Shown piece after piece: positions 21,798 through 34,730 of a stretch of 64,000 nt of DNA. The position numbers were made by a program, and so were the translations under genes. Within the stretch, counting starts at the first letter, position 1, and each line of letters opens with the position of its first letter. The notes beneath the pieces were generated by a model that saw only the letters and a program-made list of their open reading frames with translations, had not been told where the DNA came from and made no database searches. The stretch covers positions 89,765,498 to 89,829,497 of the forward strand of contig OW121743.1 of NCBI GenBank assembly GCA_933228675.1, given 5' to 3'. The stretch is from Stomorhina lunata (taxonomy: Eukaryota > Arthropoda > Insecta > Diptera > Rhiniidae).

Positions 21798-23231
21798 ATA
21801 TCTGGCTGTCGTATATGTATATTCGCCTAATAAAAAGACTTTTTAATCGATGAAAATTGTTTAAGATGTGAAGCCACTATTTAGTGTAGCAACTCTGGTT
21901 ACCTGTTCAACTAAAGAGGCATTTGCTTAGACATTCATTACCAATCACCAAACTATTTAACTTTGTTCCAATATTAACCTTATAATCGCTTATATAAGGT
22001 TTACGTTTAGGCTTAGTTATAAATTCATTTAACTTTGATTAAATAGTCATTAGTTAACTCCCATTATCCTATTACTATTAAAATACAAGTGCTTAATTTG
22101 TTTGAAATTGTCTCAAATTATTTTATAATAATAATAATAATTAGGTTTCATAAATTTGATTATAATTTGCTTGTAATAAATACTGATTATAAGTAATTAT
22201 ATTCAAATCACATGCAAATAATTGTTATAATCTTTAATTGTAAATCTAGTCAAATAAAAAGAACATATAAATTAGGAATAATTATAACATTAATTGCCTC
22301 CTTCGCCTTTTTAGAAATATTCAAATCAATAACTATTACGTTAACATCAACAGAATGGAATTAAACGTATTAAATAAATTCTTATACATACATGCTTTTT
22401 GAAATCAGACACTCTAGCGTATGAGTATTAACATAAATTCTATGAAATAAATGTTGCTCATACGTACACATGTGCGAACATGTGCATGTGCGAACAATCA
22501 AGTCAATGTGGGAGTGGAATTTTTAAGTCATTACATTTAAATTGTTTATGATTACAATTATAACGATAATGATAATTATGGTTTTGTTTCATTACATGTT
22601 TGTCATTAAAAACATTTTTTAATACTTTGTGAACTCCATCTCAGTATCGTCTCCATCTCAAGTGTCTTTTATATAGTTTTTATGTTTTAAAATGTAAAAA
22701 CTACATTAAGTTTGAAAAGTATTTTATTGCATTGAGTTTTAAAAGTATTATATTTTCTAAGCATTTTGTGATAATTACTGTTTTACAAAGTTTGTTTTAA
22801 CATGTCGTAAACCCAGAATACCATAAATTGTTAAACAACGAAAGTGTCTTAACGTCTCTGGAGTTGGTTTTTATTTCAAATGGAACTGCTTGCAAATGTT
22901 TATTTCTCTGTTTTCTTTCTATTCCCTATTGTCATCTTTATGTCTGCTACAAAATAATTAATATTCAACATACAATTGTCATTGTTAAAATGTTAGTTTG
23001 GCGCGTTTTTAAGTGTTAAACGTTTTCTAACTAAAAATTAAAAAAAAAAAAATTAAACGAGCAACATTAAATAGAGAAAATTTTTTACGACAAAGATATT
23101 ACATGTGTACAATAACTTCTACAGAGAGTGTTCAAACGAAAAAACTTGATATAATAACTTTGTTACTTAAATTCTAGAATGATTATTTAATTTGTTTTAC
23201 ATTTACTCTACATTTAAAATCATCTACTTTT
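21798..23231. other. AT-rich unassigned sequence
   Basis: Contains a short TAA run near 22130 and a pair of alternating gtgcgaaca repeats near 22475. The 63-codon frame at 22828-23019 has no recognisable content. Confidence 0.5.
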
Positions 23232-23987
23232 TATACCCTTCACCACCATAGATTGAAAGAGTATTACAAGTTTGTGCTGATGTATGTAACGCATAAAAAT
23301 ATTTGTCTTAGACCATTAGTATACCAATATGCCTATCACTTTCTGAGTCGATTTAGCGATGTCCGTCCGTCTGGCTGGACGGCTGGACCCCCATGTAAAC
23401 CTTGTAATCAAACTACAGGTCGCAATTCTAAAGATAATTTGATGAAATTTCGCACAGATCGTTTGTTTGATAATGGGACCACGGCTATTGAAATTCGTCA
23501 AAATCGGTTCATTAGTTATGGTACCTCACATAGGTCCCACTTCCCGGAATTGATATATTGGCCACAAAAATTAATATTTTTTCATGAAATTTAAAACAAA
23601 TACTGCTTATGTAAACTTAAATCACTGTACCAAATTTCGTTGACATCGGTTCACATTTGACCATAGCTCCCATACAAACTCTTTTCTCAAAACGCACTAA
23701 ATGAGACAAAATTGACTAAAACGCTCGTAAATCCGAAAATAATGAGTATTTGAAGTTTATTTTTCGCATACATAATTTTTGTAACAACTGTAATCAATTC
23801 GCAGATAATCGGTCCACATTTGACCCTAGCTCTCATATAAGTTCAAATGGCGGAAACAGCTTAAATATATAAGTTTTGAGAATATGTTTGTATGATGTCT
23901 TTATACAGGAAAAATAACACCTTTAACCTTAGTGGTGAAGGGATCGTATGGTCGGGCTTGACCGACTAAAGCACTTTCTTACTTGTT
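23232..23987 (+). mobile_element. DINE-1/INE-1-like element, near full length
   Basis: The 5' end tatacccttcaccaccatag and the inverted phrase ggtgaaggg near the 3' end (23933) form subterminal inverted repeats. The 3' end carries the hairpin gtcgggcttgaccgac, then cactttcttacttgtt. Between them are the gagtcgatttagcgatgtcc and gtccgtctggctggacggct blocks, reminiscent of the Drosophila INE-1 consensus as I remember it. This layout (5' subterminal repeat, body, 3' subterminal repeat, hairpin) is that described for DINE-1/Helentron-associated elements. A 113-codon frame inside is incidental. Confidence 0.82.
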
Positions 23988-25235
23988 CTTATTATCATTA
24001 ATCAAAATTAGATGATTTCATTATCAATATTAATCCAAGTTTGATGAAGAGTGATTCATTATAACAATTGATATAGATTGAATTTCATATAACGACTTTA
24101 AGAGGTGTTCATTCTCCTACTCAAATTCTTATAGATATTCCTAAACGAGCTCCTACGTCAAATTTCTTACCCTATCTACTCTTTTGTAGATGATAGCAAT
24201 ATTAGTTATTCGTATTTATTCAGTTATAGACCAACTCTGTGGTTGAGGCCAATAGTCAGAACATAAATTAGTTGCATAACATATAATGTTCAGCCTGGGT
24301 TTGAGCCCGAAATATAACTTCTATTAGAACAACTCATTAGCATCCTTCATCAGCAGGAGTAAGCAGCCCATAGCACCAGAAGCCGATGAATTTTATGTAA
24401 TTTCCGTAAATACCACTATCATTAATAAAACTGATGAAAATGAGCAGTGTTAATAAAACTTAAGTCAAAATTCCAAAAGTCGCAAAATTTTTACATTTCA
24501 ATGCTGTTGCTTTCCTCCACTTTTTAAAATTTCAAATTGTTTCAATTTTAACTTTTGCAAAAACACGAAAGCGAAATCAAAAGTCAAAGAGAAAAGTTAT
24601 TTCTAAACAGTCGTACAAAACATAAAACATTAATCGGGTTGAAATTTACAACTTCGTCAACTTTTGATTTTAATAAGTAACAAAAGCAATGTCAAAAGCA
24701 GCGCCTTCGTTTCCAAAAGTTTTATTCAGTCGCTGTTGAATGGTTTTCGTTGTTTTGATTTGTTTTATTCTGAGTAGGTAAAAGCAGACAAATATTTTTT
24801 AATTTCTCTAACTTTTTTGACACAAACACACTCACTCACCTATAGCCGTTGTATTTATTTTTTTAAAACAGAGAAACAGGTACCCTGTAGGAATTGTTAA
24901 TAGTGATTCACTATTGATGATAATGTACATAGTATGTATGCACAATAAACATTTAAGTTAAATAATTTAACATGGGGTCAGCGTTGCACAGTGGGTTGAA
25001 AAATATTTTATGGGAAATAATTAAACAATTTCTGTAAATTTTTTGGGATTGTGGATTTAGTGGTTCCAAAATATGTATACGGTTCTCATATCCTAATAAA
25101 AATTCCTTAATAGTTGGACATAAACCTCAAAATATAGTTCGATAAAAAAAGTTAATCAGTAAAATCAGCAATTTAATTTTCTTTTTCTTTTTTTATTAAA
25201 AATAAATAACTAAAAAGTAAAAATTCCATTTTGGT
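23988..25235. other. Unassigned sequence with a short shared phrase
   Basis: The phrase taagcagcccatagcaccag near 24359 recurs in altered form at about 34935 (taggcagcccatactactag), so a small dispersed repeat is present. No gene is seen. Confidence 0.5.
24232..24312 (+). other. Possible tRNA-like (A box/B box) SINE remnant
   Basis: tgtggttgaggcc (24239) resembles an A box and gggtttgagcccg (24297) resembles a B box, about 47 bases apart. There is no cloverleaf that I can pair and no LINE tail nearby. Low confidence. Confidence 0.25.
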
Positions 25236-25630
25236 ATCACTGTACCAAATTTCGTTGAAATCGGTCCACATTTGACCATAGCTCCCATACAAACTCTTCT
25301 GTCAAAACGCACTAAATAAGGCAAAAACCACTAAAACACTCGTAAATCTGAAGATAATGAGAATTCTGATCATTTTTTGCATACATAATTTTTGTATAAA
25401 CCGTAATCAACTTGCTTAATTTCAAGGTAATCGGTCCATATTTGACCCTAGGCCCCATATAAGCCAAAATGGCGAAAACAGCTTAAGTATAAAAGTTTTG
25501 AGAAAATGTTGGTATGATGGCAAAATTTAGCAAATATTTGTCTTTATACAGGAAAAGTACACCTTTGACCATAGTGGTGAAGGGTATCGTATGGTCGGGC
25601 TTGACCGACTATAGCACTTTCTTACTTGTT
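25236..25630 (+). mobile_element. DINE-like element, 3' half
   Basis: It starts at atcactgtaccaaatttcgt and continues through the family interior to the hairpin gtcgggcttgaccgac and cttacttgtt. The 5' half is missing. The preserved hairpin suggests 5' truncation. Confidence 0.85.
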
Positions 25631-26589
25631 TGGGTACGATCTGGGAAAGTTTTTATCGTTATAAATTTTTTTTTAGAAAATAGATAACGATATTTTGGTT
25701 TATGTAGGCTTAGTGCTATATGAAATATACTAGGTCTACAAGATGTGCAAGGTTTACTAAATCGAAGAAATCACTGTGTGCAACCAGTTACCTAATTATA
25801 TAAAAAAGACAATTGGCTATTCGCAGAACAAGCGCTAGTGCTACCTTCACTATTGACATTTCCTACAGGGAACACAGGCAAGTAGACGAATTTCGTCATC
25901 TTATTTTACACATGCATTTACCGATCATACACACAAATATATACTATGTAGATGTGTTTACGCATAAAAACAAAAAAGTGAGCATCCGAAATGCAATAAC
26001 TTTTCTGTATTTGAAAGTTATGACTTACAACTTTCAAACACAAAAAAGTTCTTCAGCTCGACTGCTCGTGACTTTCAAAAGCAACGAGGCTGCTTATGTT
26101 TTTACTTTTGGCACTCTTTAAAAGAAAGGCAAAATCAAAATTCAAATTTTTAAAACAACCACTGCCAAGTGTTTTTCTCAACTGTCTGTCATTCGTTTCT
26201 TTGTTTAGCTTCGGATGGAACTTTTGTTAATTTTAGAAAGAAAAGCGAAAGCAAAATCCAAGTAAAGAGAAGTTGTAGCAGTTTTGCGAACGCTGAAAAT
26301 GAGTATTAAAATTATTTAGTTGAAATGTGGATGTTAACAGAGTTGGTTGGTGACGCTTCGTTAAAGAAAAGACAAAAACAAAATAGGCAAAAAACAAATC
26401 AAAATCCAATTTATAGCAACAAAATTCATGGTTCGAGAGAACTAAGAAATATAAACTCGAACTTTGTTGCCACGACACTATTATTTTTGTAAACATTAGG
26501 AATGTTTTTCTAAATATTTCTAAATATTGGGAATATTTACTTTTCCAAACAGAAATAAATTCTAATATTAAACAATTTCAGATTTTTAT
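25631..26589. other. Unassigned sequence
   Basis: Slightly less AT-rich than its surroundings at 25800-26450, with frames of 102 codons (25813-26121, plus) and 87 codons (26233-26496, minus). Neither shows a recognisable domain. A host exon cannot be excluded but I see no support. Confidence 0.4.
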
Positions 26590-27895
26590 ATTTTTTTAGA
26601 TATTTTCGATTAAAACATTTTTTATAGAAAAATTGTTGATAAAAATATTTTCTGTAAAAATTCTCGATTAAAAAAATTTTAGTAAAAAATTTCCTATAGA
26701 AAAATTTTCAAAAAAAAAAAGTTTCTTTAAAAAAAGTTTTCTTAAAAAAAAAATTTGATAAAAAATATTTTCTAAAGAAAAATTTTTGATAACAAAAATT
26801 TTCTATAGAAAAATTTTTGATAAAAAAATTTTCTATAAAAAAATTTGCTATAGAAAAATTTTTGATAAAAAAATTTGCCATAGAAAAATTTGTGATAAAA
26901 AAATTTGCTATAGAAACATTTTTGATAAAAAAATTTTCTATAGAAAAATTTTTGATATAAAAATTTTCTATAGAAAAATTTTTGATAAAAAAATTTTCTA
27001 TAGAAAAAATTTTTCTATAGAAAAAGTTTTGATAAAAATTTTTCTATAGAAAAATTTTTAATAAAAAAATTTTCTATTGAAAAATTTTTGATAAAAAAAT
27101 TTTCTATAGAAAAATTTTTGATAAAAAAATTTGCTATAGAAAAATTTTTGATAAAAAAATTTGCTATAGAAAAATTTTTGATAAAAAAATTTGCTATAGA
27201 AAAATTTTTGATAAAAAAATTTGCTATAGAAAAATTTTTGATAAAAAAATTTTCTATAAAAAACTTTTTGATAAACAAATTTTCCATAGAAAAATTTTTG
27301 ATAAAAAATTTGCTATATAAAAATTTTTGATAAAAAAATTTTCTATAGAAAAAATTTTGATAAAAAAATTTTCTATAGAAAAATTTTTGATAAAAAAATT
27401 TTCTATAGAAAAATTTTTGATAAAAAATTTTTCTATAGAAAAAGTTTTGATAAAAAAATTTTTGATAAAAAAATTTTCTATAGAATCATTTTTGATAAAA
27501 AAATTTTCTATAGAAAAATTTTTGATAAAAAAATTTTCTATAGAAAAATTTTTGATAAAAAAATTTTCTACAGAAAAATTTTTGATAAAAAAATTTTCTA
27601 TAGAATCATTTTTGATAAAAAAATTTGCTATAAAAAATTTTTGATAAAAAAATTTGCTATAAAAAATTTTTGATAAAAAAATTTTCTATAGAAAAATTTT
27701 TGATAAAAAAATTTTCTATAGAAAAAGTTTTGATAAAAAAATTTTCTATAGAAAAATTTTTGATAAAAAAAATTTTCTATAGAAAAATCTTTGATAAAAA
27801 AATTTTCTACAGAAAAATTTTTGTTAAAAAATTTTCTATAGAAAAATTTTTGATAAAAAATATTTTCTATGGAAAAATTTTTAATAAAAAAATTT
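26590..27895 (+). repeat. Satellite B array 2, left part (30-bp monomer)
   Basis: Monomers read tatagaaaaatttttgataa followed by aaaaattttc, 30 bp in length. A subvariant with tttgctatag occurs in runs (26840-26910 and 27128-27230), which shows local amplification. Because 30 is divisible by three, long open frames of a repeating ten-residue pattern appear on both strands. They are by-products. Confidence 0.95.
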
Positions 27896-28911
27896 TATTA
27901 ATGTAACAGATCAATTAAACATAACTATTAAGAATTATGTTCATAAACCAAAAGTAAAAGCGTAGATTATCGACTGAACAAAAACAAACATTTTTCAGTT
28001 TTCATCTACCTTCACTTCCCACATTCTTGCTGTAGCCGTCGGCTACTATATGCAGAATGCTGTGAAGAAGGGGGGGGGGGGGGGGTAAGATGTTTTAAAA
28101 TAAACAAGTTTATTTTAAAAAATAAGCTGAATGCATGCAGTTTTATCAAAAAATAACAAATTAGTCGGGATGTAAATATTATTCAAAAAGAAGTGTATTT
28201 GCATTTGATCCCAAACCTGTTACATTTATTTATTAATGTAACAGATCAATAATGCGAGGTTTTCGATCTGTCTAAATTGGGGATAATCCTCCTGAAGAGA
28301 TGGCTTAACCAACCATCGAAACGCGTCGAGGAATTTGGTTTCTCCGCAAACATTTTTTGGCTTTTTATCAATAAATTGATCTGTTACATTAATAAATAAA
28401 TATAACAGGTTTGGGATCAAATGCAAATACACTTCTTTTTGAATAATATTTACATCCCGACTAATTTGTTATTTTTTGATAAAACTGCATGCATTCAGCT
28501 TATTTTTTAAAATAAACTTGTTTATTTTAAAACATCTTACCCCCCCCCCCCCTTCTTCACAGCATTCTGCATATAGTAGCCGACGGCTACAGCAAGAATG
28601 TGGGAAGTCAAGGTAGATGAAAACTGAAAAATGTTTGTTTTTGTTCAGTCGATAATCTACGCTTTTACTTTTGGTTTATGAACATAATTCTTAATAGTTA
28701 TGTTTGTAAATTTAGTAATAATGCGAAGTTTTCGATCTGTCTAAATTGGGGATAATCCTCCTGAAGAGATGGCTTAACCAACCATCGAAACGCGTCGAGG
28801 AATTTGGTTTCTCCGCAAACATTTTTTGGCTTTTTATCAATAAATTGATCTGTTACATTAATAAATAAATGTAACAGGTTTGGGATCAAATGCAAATACA
28901 CTTCTTTTTGA
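27896..28911. repeat. Core U, head-to-head partial copies
   Basis: On the plus strand 27896-28192 is the tail of one U (its 67-codon part deleted), and 28193-28250 is the head of a second. At 28251 the strand switches. The rest (28251-28911) is 1.4 tandem U copies on the minus strand, with junction gaataatatttacatcc near 28440. The shared head makes an inverted repeat around 28193-28438. G and C homopolymers (about 28071-28085 and 28541-28552) mark the same internal position on the two strands. Satellite B flanks both sides. Confidence 0.88.
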
Positions 28912-29115
28912 AAAATTTTCTATAGAAAAATTTTTGATAAAAAAATTGTCTAAGAAAAATTTTTGATAAAAAAATTTTCTAAGAAAAATTTTTGATAAAA
29001 AAATTTTCTATAGAAAAATTTTTGATAAAAAAAAATTTTCTATAGAAAAATTTTTGATAAAAAAAATTTTCTATAGAAAAATTTTTGATAAAAAAAATTT
29101 TCTATAGAAAAACTT
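28912..29115 (+). repeat. Satellite B array 2, right part
   Basis: Six or seven 30-32-bp monomers continue in the same orientation as the left part, so U lies within one array rather than between two opposed ones. Confidence 0.9.
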
Positions 29116-29198
29116 TAAACTTAATTTTCTTTACAACCGCGGTACAGATATTAATAAAACCTAAACTTGATGAAAGCTTTAGGTGTTGTTGAGTAAAA

Positions 29199-29880
29199 AC
29201 AAGTAAGAAAGTGCTATAGTCGGACAAGCCGGCCATACGATACCCTTCACCACTAAGGCCAAAGGTGGTATAAAGACAAATATTTGCTAAATTTTGCCAT
29301 CATACAAACATTTTCTCAAAACTTATGTGGACCGATTATCTCGAAATTTGGCAAATTGATTAATTATCTTCAGAGCGTTTTAGAGATTTTTGTCTCATTT
29401 AGTGCGTTTTGACGCATAAGTTTATATGGAAGCTATGGTCAAATGTGGACCGATTTCAACGAAAATTGGTACAGTGATTTTGGTTTACATAAGCAATATT
29501 TGTTTTAAATTTCATAAAAAAATATTAATAATTGTGGCAAAAATATCAATTCCGGGAAGTGGGACCTATGGTAGATACCATAATAAAAAGACCGATTTTG
29601 AAGAGTTTCAAAACCCGTGGTCCCACTATCTAAAAAATCTGTGATAAATTTTGTTAAATTATCTTAAGAATTGCGACCTAAACTTTGATTACATGGTTTA
29701 CATGGGGGTCAAGCCAGCCGTCCAGACGGATGGACGGACTGATATCGCTAAATCGATTCAGTAAGTGATTCTAAGCCTATTTTTATACTAAAAGGTGGGT
29801 CTAAGACAATTATTTCTATGCGTTACATACATCAGCACAAACATATAATACCCTTTCCACCTATGGTGGTGAAGGGTATA
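29199..29880 (-). mobile_element. DINE-like element, near full length, inverted
   Basis: It begins caagtaagaaagtgctatag with a decayed hairpin (gtcggacaagccggcc) and ends ctatggtggtgaagggtata. Internal phrases match the other copies in reverse order. There are no target duplications, as expected for Helitron relatives. Confidence 0.85.
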
Positions 29881-30034
29881 CAAATTTATTAAATATTTCT
29901 TCTAGATAGCCTTGATTTTCGTCTTCTAGGTGTAAACTACTTCTACATCTAATTCAATAGAATTGTAGGTTTTCCATTTTTGTCGAAAATAGTAATCAGA
30001 TCTTCATTAGTTGAACATCTGCTACTAATATTGC

Positions 30035-30964
30035 GGAGTTACTACTGGAGTAAGACAAGGATGTATATTATCACCTATACTTTTTATCCTTGTCATCGAC
30101 AATATAATGCGCACGGCACTGAATGGTACACGTGGTATCCAATGGACACAATTTAAGCAACTCGAGGACTTGGAATACGCCGATGACGTATGTCTTCTAA
30201 GCCAAAGACCAGCTCACCTTCAAGAAAACACTAGCGCTATTACTGTTGAATCTCGGGCAGCTGGGCTGGAAATCAATATTTCCAAGACAAAGATTATGCT
30301 TGGAGGCTATGGCGCAAACCCGTCGCCACACATCAATGTGGATAATGAGGGCATTGGATGTGTAGGAACCTTTAATTATCTTGGTAGTTTGGTATCTACA
30401 AAAGGTGGCGCCGATGAGGATATTGAATCGCGTATTAATAAGGCAAAATCTACATTCGGCATTCTCCGAACTATATGAAAATCTCGACAAATATCAACAA
30501 CAACTAAGTTACGAATATATAGCTCGAATGTCAAGTCCATCTTGTATTATGGCTGCGAAACTTGGAAACGCACAAATGTCATCGATAAGCGCCTACAAAC
30601 CTTTGCAAACAAATGCTTGCGGCAAATCCCTAATATATGGTGGCCAAATCGCATAAGAAATGAAGATCTACTAAACGCTACAAACCAAATCCCTTCTTCT
30701 ATAGAGGTATGTTAACGGAAATGGCGATGGATAGGCCACACACTTTGAAGGCCACATACCAACATTGCTCGACAAGCGCTTCGTTGGAATCCACAAGGAA
30801 GCGGCCGTCGTGTTGGTGCACCTGCTAGAACGTGGGGAAGGTCAATTGATGCGGAGTTACAAGCAGCAAACTATTCATGGAATGATGTATGCCTAACATC
30901 TCGCAATAGAATTCGATATAAAAGGATGGTTGAGGCCCTATGCTCCACTGGGAGTCAAGGATAA
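30035..30964 (+). pseudogene. LINE reverse transcriptase, C-terminal 310 codons, three in-frame stops
   Basis: The reading frame begins with RT motif residues TGVRQGCILSPILF (30041-30082). It then has the catalytic YADD box (30176-30187), followed by SKTKIM, FNYLGSLVS and, further on, SILYYGCETW. The C-terminal part has RRVGAPARTWGRSIDAEL and ends EALCSTGSQG. This order matches the RT and C-terminal region of RTE-type LINEs. TGA at 30476, TAA at 30713 and TGA at 30746 interrupt it, but there is no frameshift over 930 bases. At least two of the stops look like single changes from Trp or Arg codons, so the insertion is fairly young but dead. N-terminal endonuclease and RT fingers are missing through truncation. 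The clade is inferred from motif spacing only. Confidence 0.92.
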
Positions 30965-30973
30965 CAGAAGAAG
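30035..30973 (+). mobile_element. 5'-truncated LINE (RTE-like) insertion with 11-bp target duplication
   Basis: The insert lies between perfect copies of actaatattgc (30024-30034 and 30974-30984). It begins inside the reverse transcriptase domain and ends nine bases after the stop codon with cagaagaag. Truncation at the 5' end, a direct target duplication and a short simple tail are signatures of target-primed reverse transcription. The 3'-terminal 40 bases recur on a SINE and on micro-insertions elsewhere in the window. Confidence 0.93.
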
Positions 30974-30984
30974 ACTAATATTGC

Positions 30985-32575
30985 TAATATAAAAAAATAT
31001 TTTATTTAGAAATTTTTTAAAACGAAAAACTTATAGATGTTTAGCAATTAAAAACTTATTAAGAAATTTCTCATTTTAGCAAAATAATAAGAATGTCCAT
31101 TTTGAATCACCCTGTTCACTGTGATATAATTCAAATAAAGTTTCATTTTTTTTGGTCCCGAGGTATACAAGTATTGCCTTTCGATTGAATTTTTGCATTT
31201 TACAATTATTGATCATAAAGAAATGAATTTTGGCCGCATCTTTTTAAAGTGGTCCACTGTGTGTCGTACTACCATTTTTACAATATTTCATCCATTAATG
31301 GTAGATGCAAAAAAGTCAGACGATACTGCATGACTAAATCTTTAATTTAGTAAAAAACTTATGTTATTAGTTATCTAAAAGTAACAATTTCCATAATTCC
31401 GGAAATATATTGTTTAATATTCAAAACAGCTTTTTAAATATCTTTCATTTCTAGCTTTTTGAAAGTAAGCTTAAGTCTGTAGGGAGACGTAGATATGTAT
31501 ATGTATGCGTGATTGTAACATTTTTGTTTACATTTTTTAAACAACTGCATTGACGTTTATTTCCTGTTTGATATTCAAACTTTATTTCTTGCAAAAAAAA
31601 AATTATTATTATTGAAAGTATGAACATGTTTTTAACAAGGCATTAGATCTATTCTTTTCTATTATTTTTGCTTAGACAGTATTTTATGTAGTTCACAATA
31701 TTTTGTCAATATCAATGGGACTCAAGAAATGCTCCATAATAAATCAAAAAGATTCAAAAAATGTTTCTACACATACATATATACTTACGTACATGACAAA
31801 CGAAAAATAAGTTAAACCAAGTTTTTTCATAAATATACATATATGTATATCCGAGACATATCGCCGCCTAGCCTGAAAACTGTGTAATGTGGTGTTTACC
31901 ATAACTTTTTGCCCAAGTATAATGAATACAAATATATAATTAATTTTTAATTGAACAAAATTCTTATACACAGTATGCACTGCATACTTATGGTAATAGT
32001 CTCATAATAGTCGATTTAATTTTTTTTAATTTTCTGGACAAACAACGATATCTACGTTGTAATTTTTCAAATTCAAACACATGTTCAGTTTCATATTTAT
32101 TATCTAATGGAAAAAAAAAAACTAAATTCTCAGTTTTGTTTGCACATATTTTTGGCAAACCAAACAAAATCAGTAAGTTCCACAAAAATATATAGATATA
32201 CATGTATATACAGAATAGACAAATATTCTAACATATACAGACAAACTATGTTGCACATAGTAAATAAGATGGAATCATCCTATGGGGATTTTGTATTATG
32301 TCTTTGCATTTTGTTACATAGTTTGGCTGCAGCAAAATCATCATCATCAGCATCGACATGTGGTTGTCGTATAAAAATATTTCAACATCAAACTCTATAG
32401 TATTTAGTGTTAGCACAACAAAAACAAAAGGAAAACAGATTGAAACGAAACATTATTCAATACATTTTAAGCTGCAACATAGAAAAAATATTTTACAGTG
32501 ATGACGATAACTACAAAGGTAATATGAAACGGATATCAAAAAATTAAGCGTAAAGGGTTAAGTCTGACTCTTTTT
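30985..32575. other. AT-rich unassigned sequence
   Basis: A 97-codon frame at 32107-32400 has a short hydrophobic stretch (about residues 63-75) and a serine run from atcatcatcatcagca, but no recognisable domain. Other short frames look incidental. Confidence 0.5.
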
Positions 32576-33790
32576 TTTATCGAAAATTTTTCAATAGAAA
32601 ATTTTTTTATCGAAAATTTTTCAATAGAAAATTTTTTTATCGAAAAAAGAAAAAATTTTTTATCGAAAATTTTTTATAGAGAAATTTTTTTATCGAAAAT
32701 TTTCTATAGAGAAATTTTTTTTATCGAAAATTTTCCACAGAGAAATTTTTTTTATCGAAAATTTTCTATATAGAAATTTTTTATCGAAAATTTTTCTATA
32801 GAAAATTTTTTTTTATCGAAAATTTTTCTATAGAAAATTTTTTTTTATCGAAAATTTTTCTATAGAAAAATTTTTTTATCGAAAATTTTTCTAAGAAAAA
32901 TTTTTTTCATCGAAAATTTTTCTAAGAAAAATTTTTTTATCGAAAATTTTTCTATAGAAAAATTTTTTGATCGAAAATTTTTCTATAGAAAAATTTTTTT
33001 ATCGGAAATTTTTCTATAGAAAAATTTTTTTATCGAAAATTTTTTATCGAAAATTTTTCTATAGAAAAAATTTTTTATCGAAAATTTTTCCATAGAAAAA
33101 TTTTTTTATCGAAAATTTTTCTATAGAACATTTTTTTTATCGAAAATTTTTCTATAGAAAAATTTTTTTATCGAAAATTTTTCTATAGAAAAATTTTTTT
33201 ATCGAAAACTTTTCTATAGAAACATTTTTTTATCGGAAATTTTTCTATAGAAAAATTTTTTTATCGAAAATTTTTCTATAGAAAAATTTTTTTATCGAAA
33301 ATTTTTCTATAGAAACATTTTTTTATCGAAAATTTTTCTATAGAAAAACTTTTTTATCGAAAATTTTTCTATAGAAAAATTTTTTTATCGAAAAATTTCT
33401 ACAGAAAATTTTTCTATAGAAACATTTTTCTATCGAAAATTTTTCTATAGAAACATTTTTTTATCAAAAATTTTTCTATAGAAACATTTTTTTATCGAAA
33501 ATTTTTCTATAGAAAAATTTTTTTATCGAAAATTTTTCTATAGAAAAATTTTTTTATCGAAAATTTTTCTATAGAAAAATTTTTTTATCGAAAATTTTTC
33601 TATAGAAAAATTTTTTTATCGAAAATTTTTCTATAGAAAATTTTTCTATAGAAAAATTTTTTTATCGAAAATTTTTCTATAGAAAATTTTTTTTATCGAA
33701 AAGTTTTCTATAGAAATAAAAAAATAGTTTTGTCGAAAAATTGTTTACAGAATGTTTTTTTTAATAAAAAATTTTACTATAAAATAATAG
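32576..33790 (-). repeat. Satellite B array 3, inverted
   Basis: About 39 monomers with the box reversed (tttttttatcgaaaatttt then tctatagaaa), 30-31 bp each. It decays near 33720. It is in the opposite orientation to array 4, 1.3 kb downstream. Confidence 0.93.
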
Positions 33791-34730
33791 TAATATTAGC
33801 GTATAGCTAAATAATCTCCTAAAAGTATGCAACGATTTTTAATTCTCTTAAATTTTATAAAATATCAACTTTTTCAATTCTGCTCCACTTTAGTCAATTT
33901 ATTCAACTTCAATTAAAAGCAAAAAATCGTATAGAATTTCTCAATATAGAAAATTTATTAAATTTGAATAAAAAGATTTATGTCAATTTTACAGCAAGTG
34001 TGTGTGTGTGTATTTAATGTAGCTATATATTCGTATGTTTTTAAGTATGTAGCGATTGTGCACAAACACAGACATTGGTTTTGATAATTTCAAAATGATT
34101 TTGCATTCATAAATTAAAATCTATACAATAAATACTTTAGGTTTGACTATTAATATAAGTATGGCAAAAATTTTCCAGGACATTTTAAATTTAAAATTAG
34201 AGTGTCTTTTAATTATAATAATTCTTCAAAATAGATTAGTATCTATATTTCCCTAAATATTATAACCTATGTATAGGAATTAGAAATTTCTTAAAGTTTA
34301 TATTAAGTTTATGAAGAGAATTATGTTATTTAAAATGCAATACAATAAATTAGAGACAATGCATTAAAATGAATTTATTTAAATTATTACAGATTAAAGG
34401 AATTATTAGAAAATATTATATTTCATATTGTTGTTTAGAATATTTTATGTCTTATGTAAGGAATAGTTTGATAAGAATTCCAATTTGTTTACTTTAATAG
34501 TGACTTAAGACTCAGAAATATTTAATATTTTCTTATTAATTATTTCTTATAAAATGGAGTATTTATAAGAGTTGGCTGTAAATTTAATAGGTTTATGAGA
34601 TTAAGAACATTGTATTGTAATTTTTGCATCTGTTTTCTTATTGTAGATAAATCTGAGACAGCTAATTCGGTAGTAAATTATCCTTAGAAAGGCTCTAAAT
34701 AATTTATTTAAAACTACTAAATGAATGAAA
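33791..34730. other. AT-rich unassigned sequence with a GT microsatellite
   Basis: A GT run lies at about 34000-34013. Nothing else is recognised. Confidence 0.5.

Noticed and set aside
23253..23594. 113-codon frame shared with 49887-50138 (minus)
   Set aside because: Both lie inside DINE-like elements, which are non-coding; the frame is open only in the youngest copies.
25813..26121. 102-codon frame in a slightly less AT-rich stretch
   Set aside because: No recognisable domain, no splice context, and an opposite-strand frame nearby is equally open. Listed only as unassigned sequence.
26786..27906. Several open frames of a repeating ten-residue Ile/Lys/Phe pattern in satellite B (also at 35185, 35807, 54999, 55657)
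   Set aside because: The 30-bp monomer is divisible by three and keeps frames open on both strands. Composition is that of the satellite.
32107..32400. 97-codon frame with a hydrophobic stretch and a serine run
   Set aside because: The start lies in an A run, the hydrophobic part is internal, and the serine run comes from a simple repeat. No other evidence.
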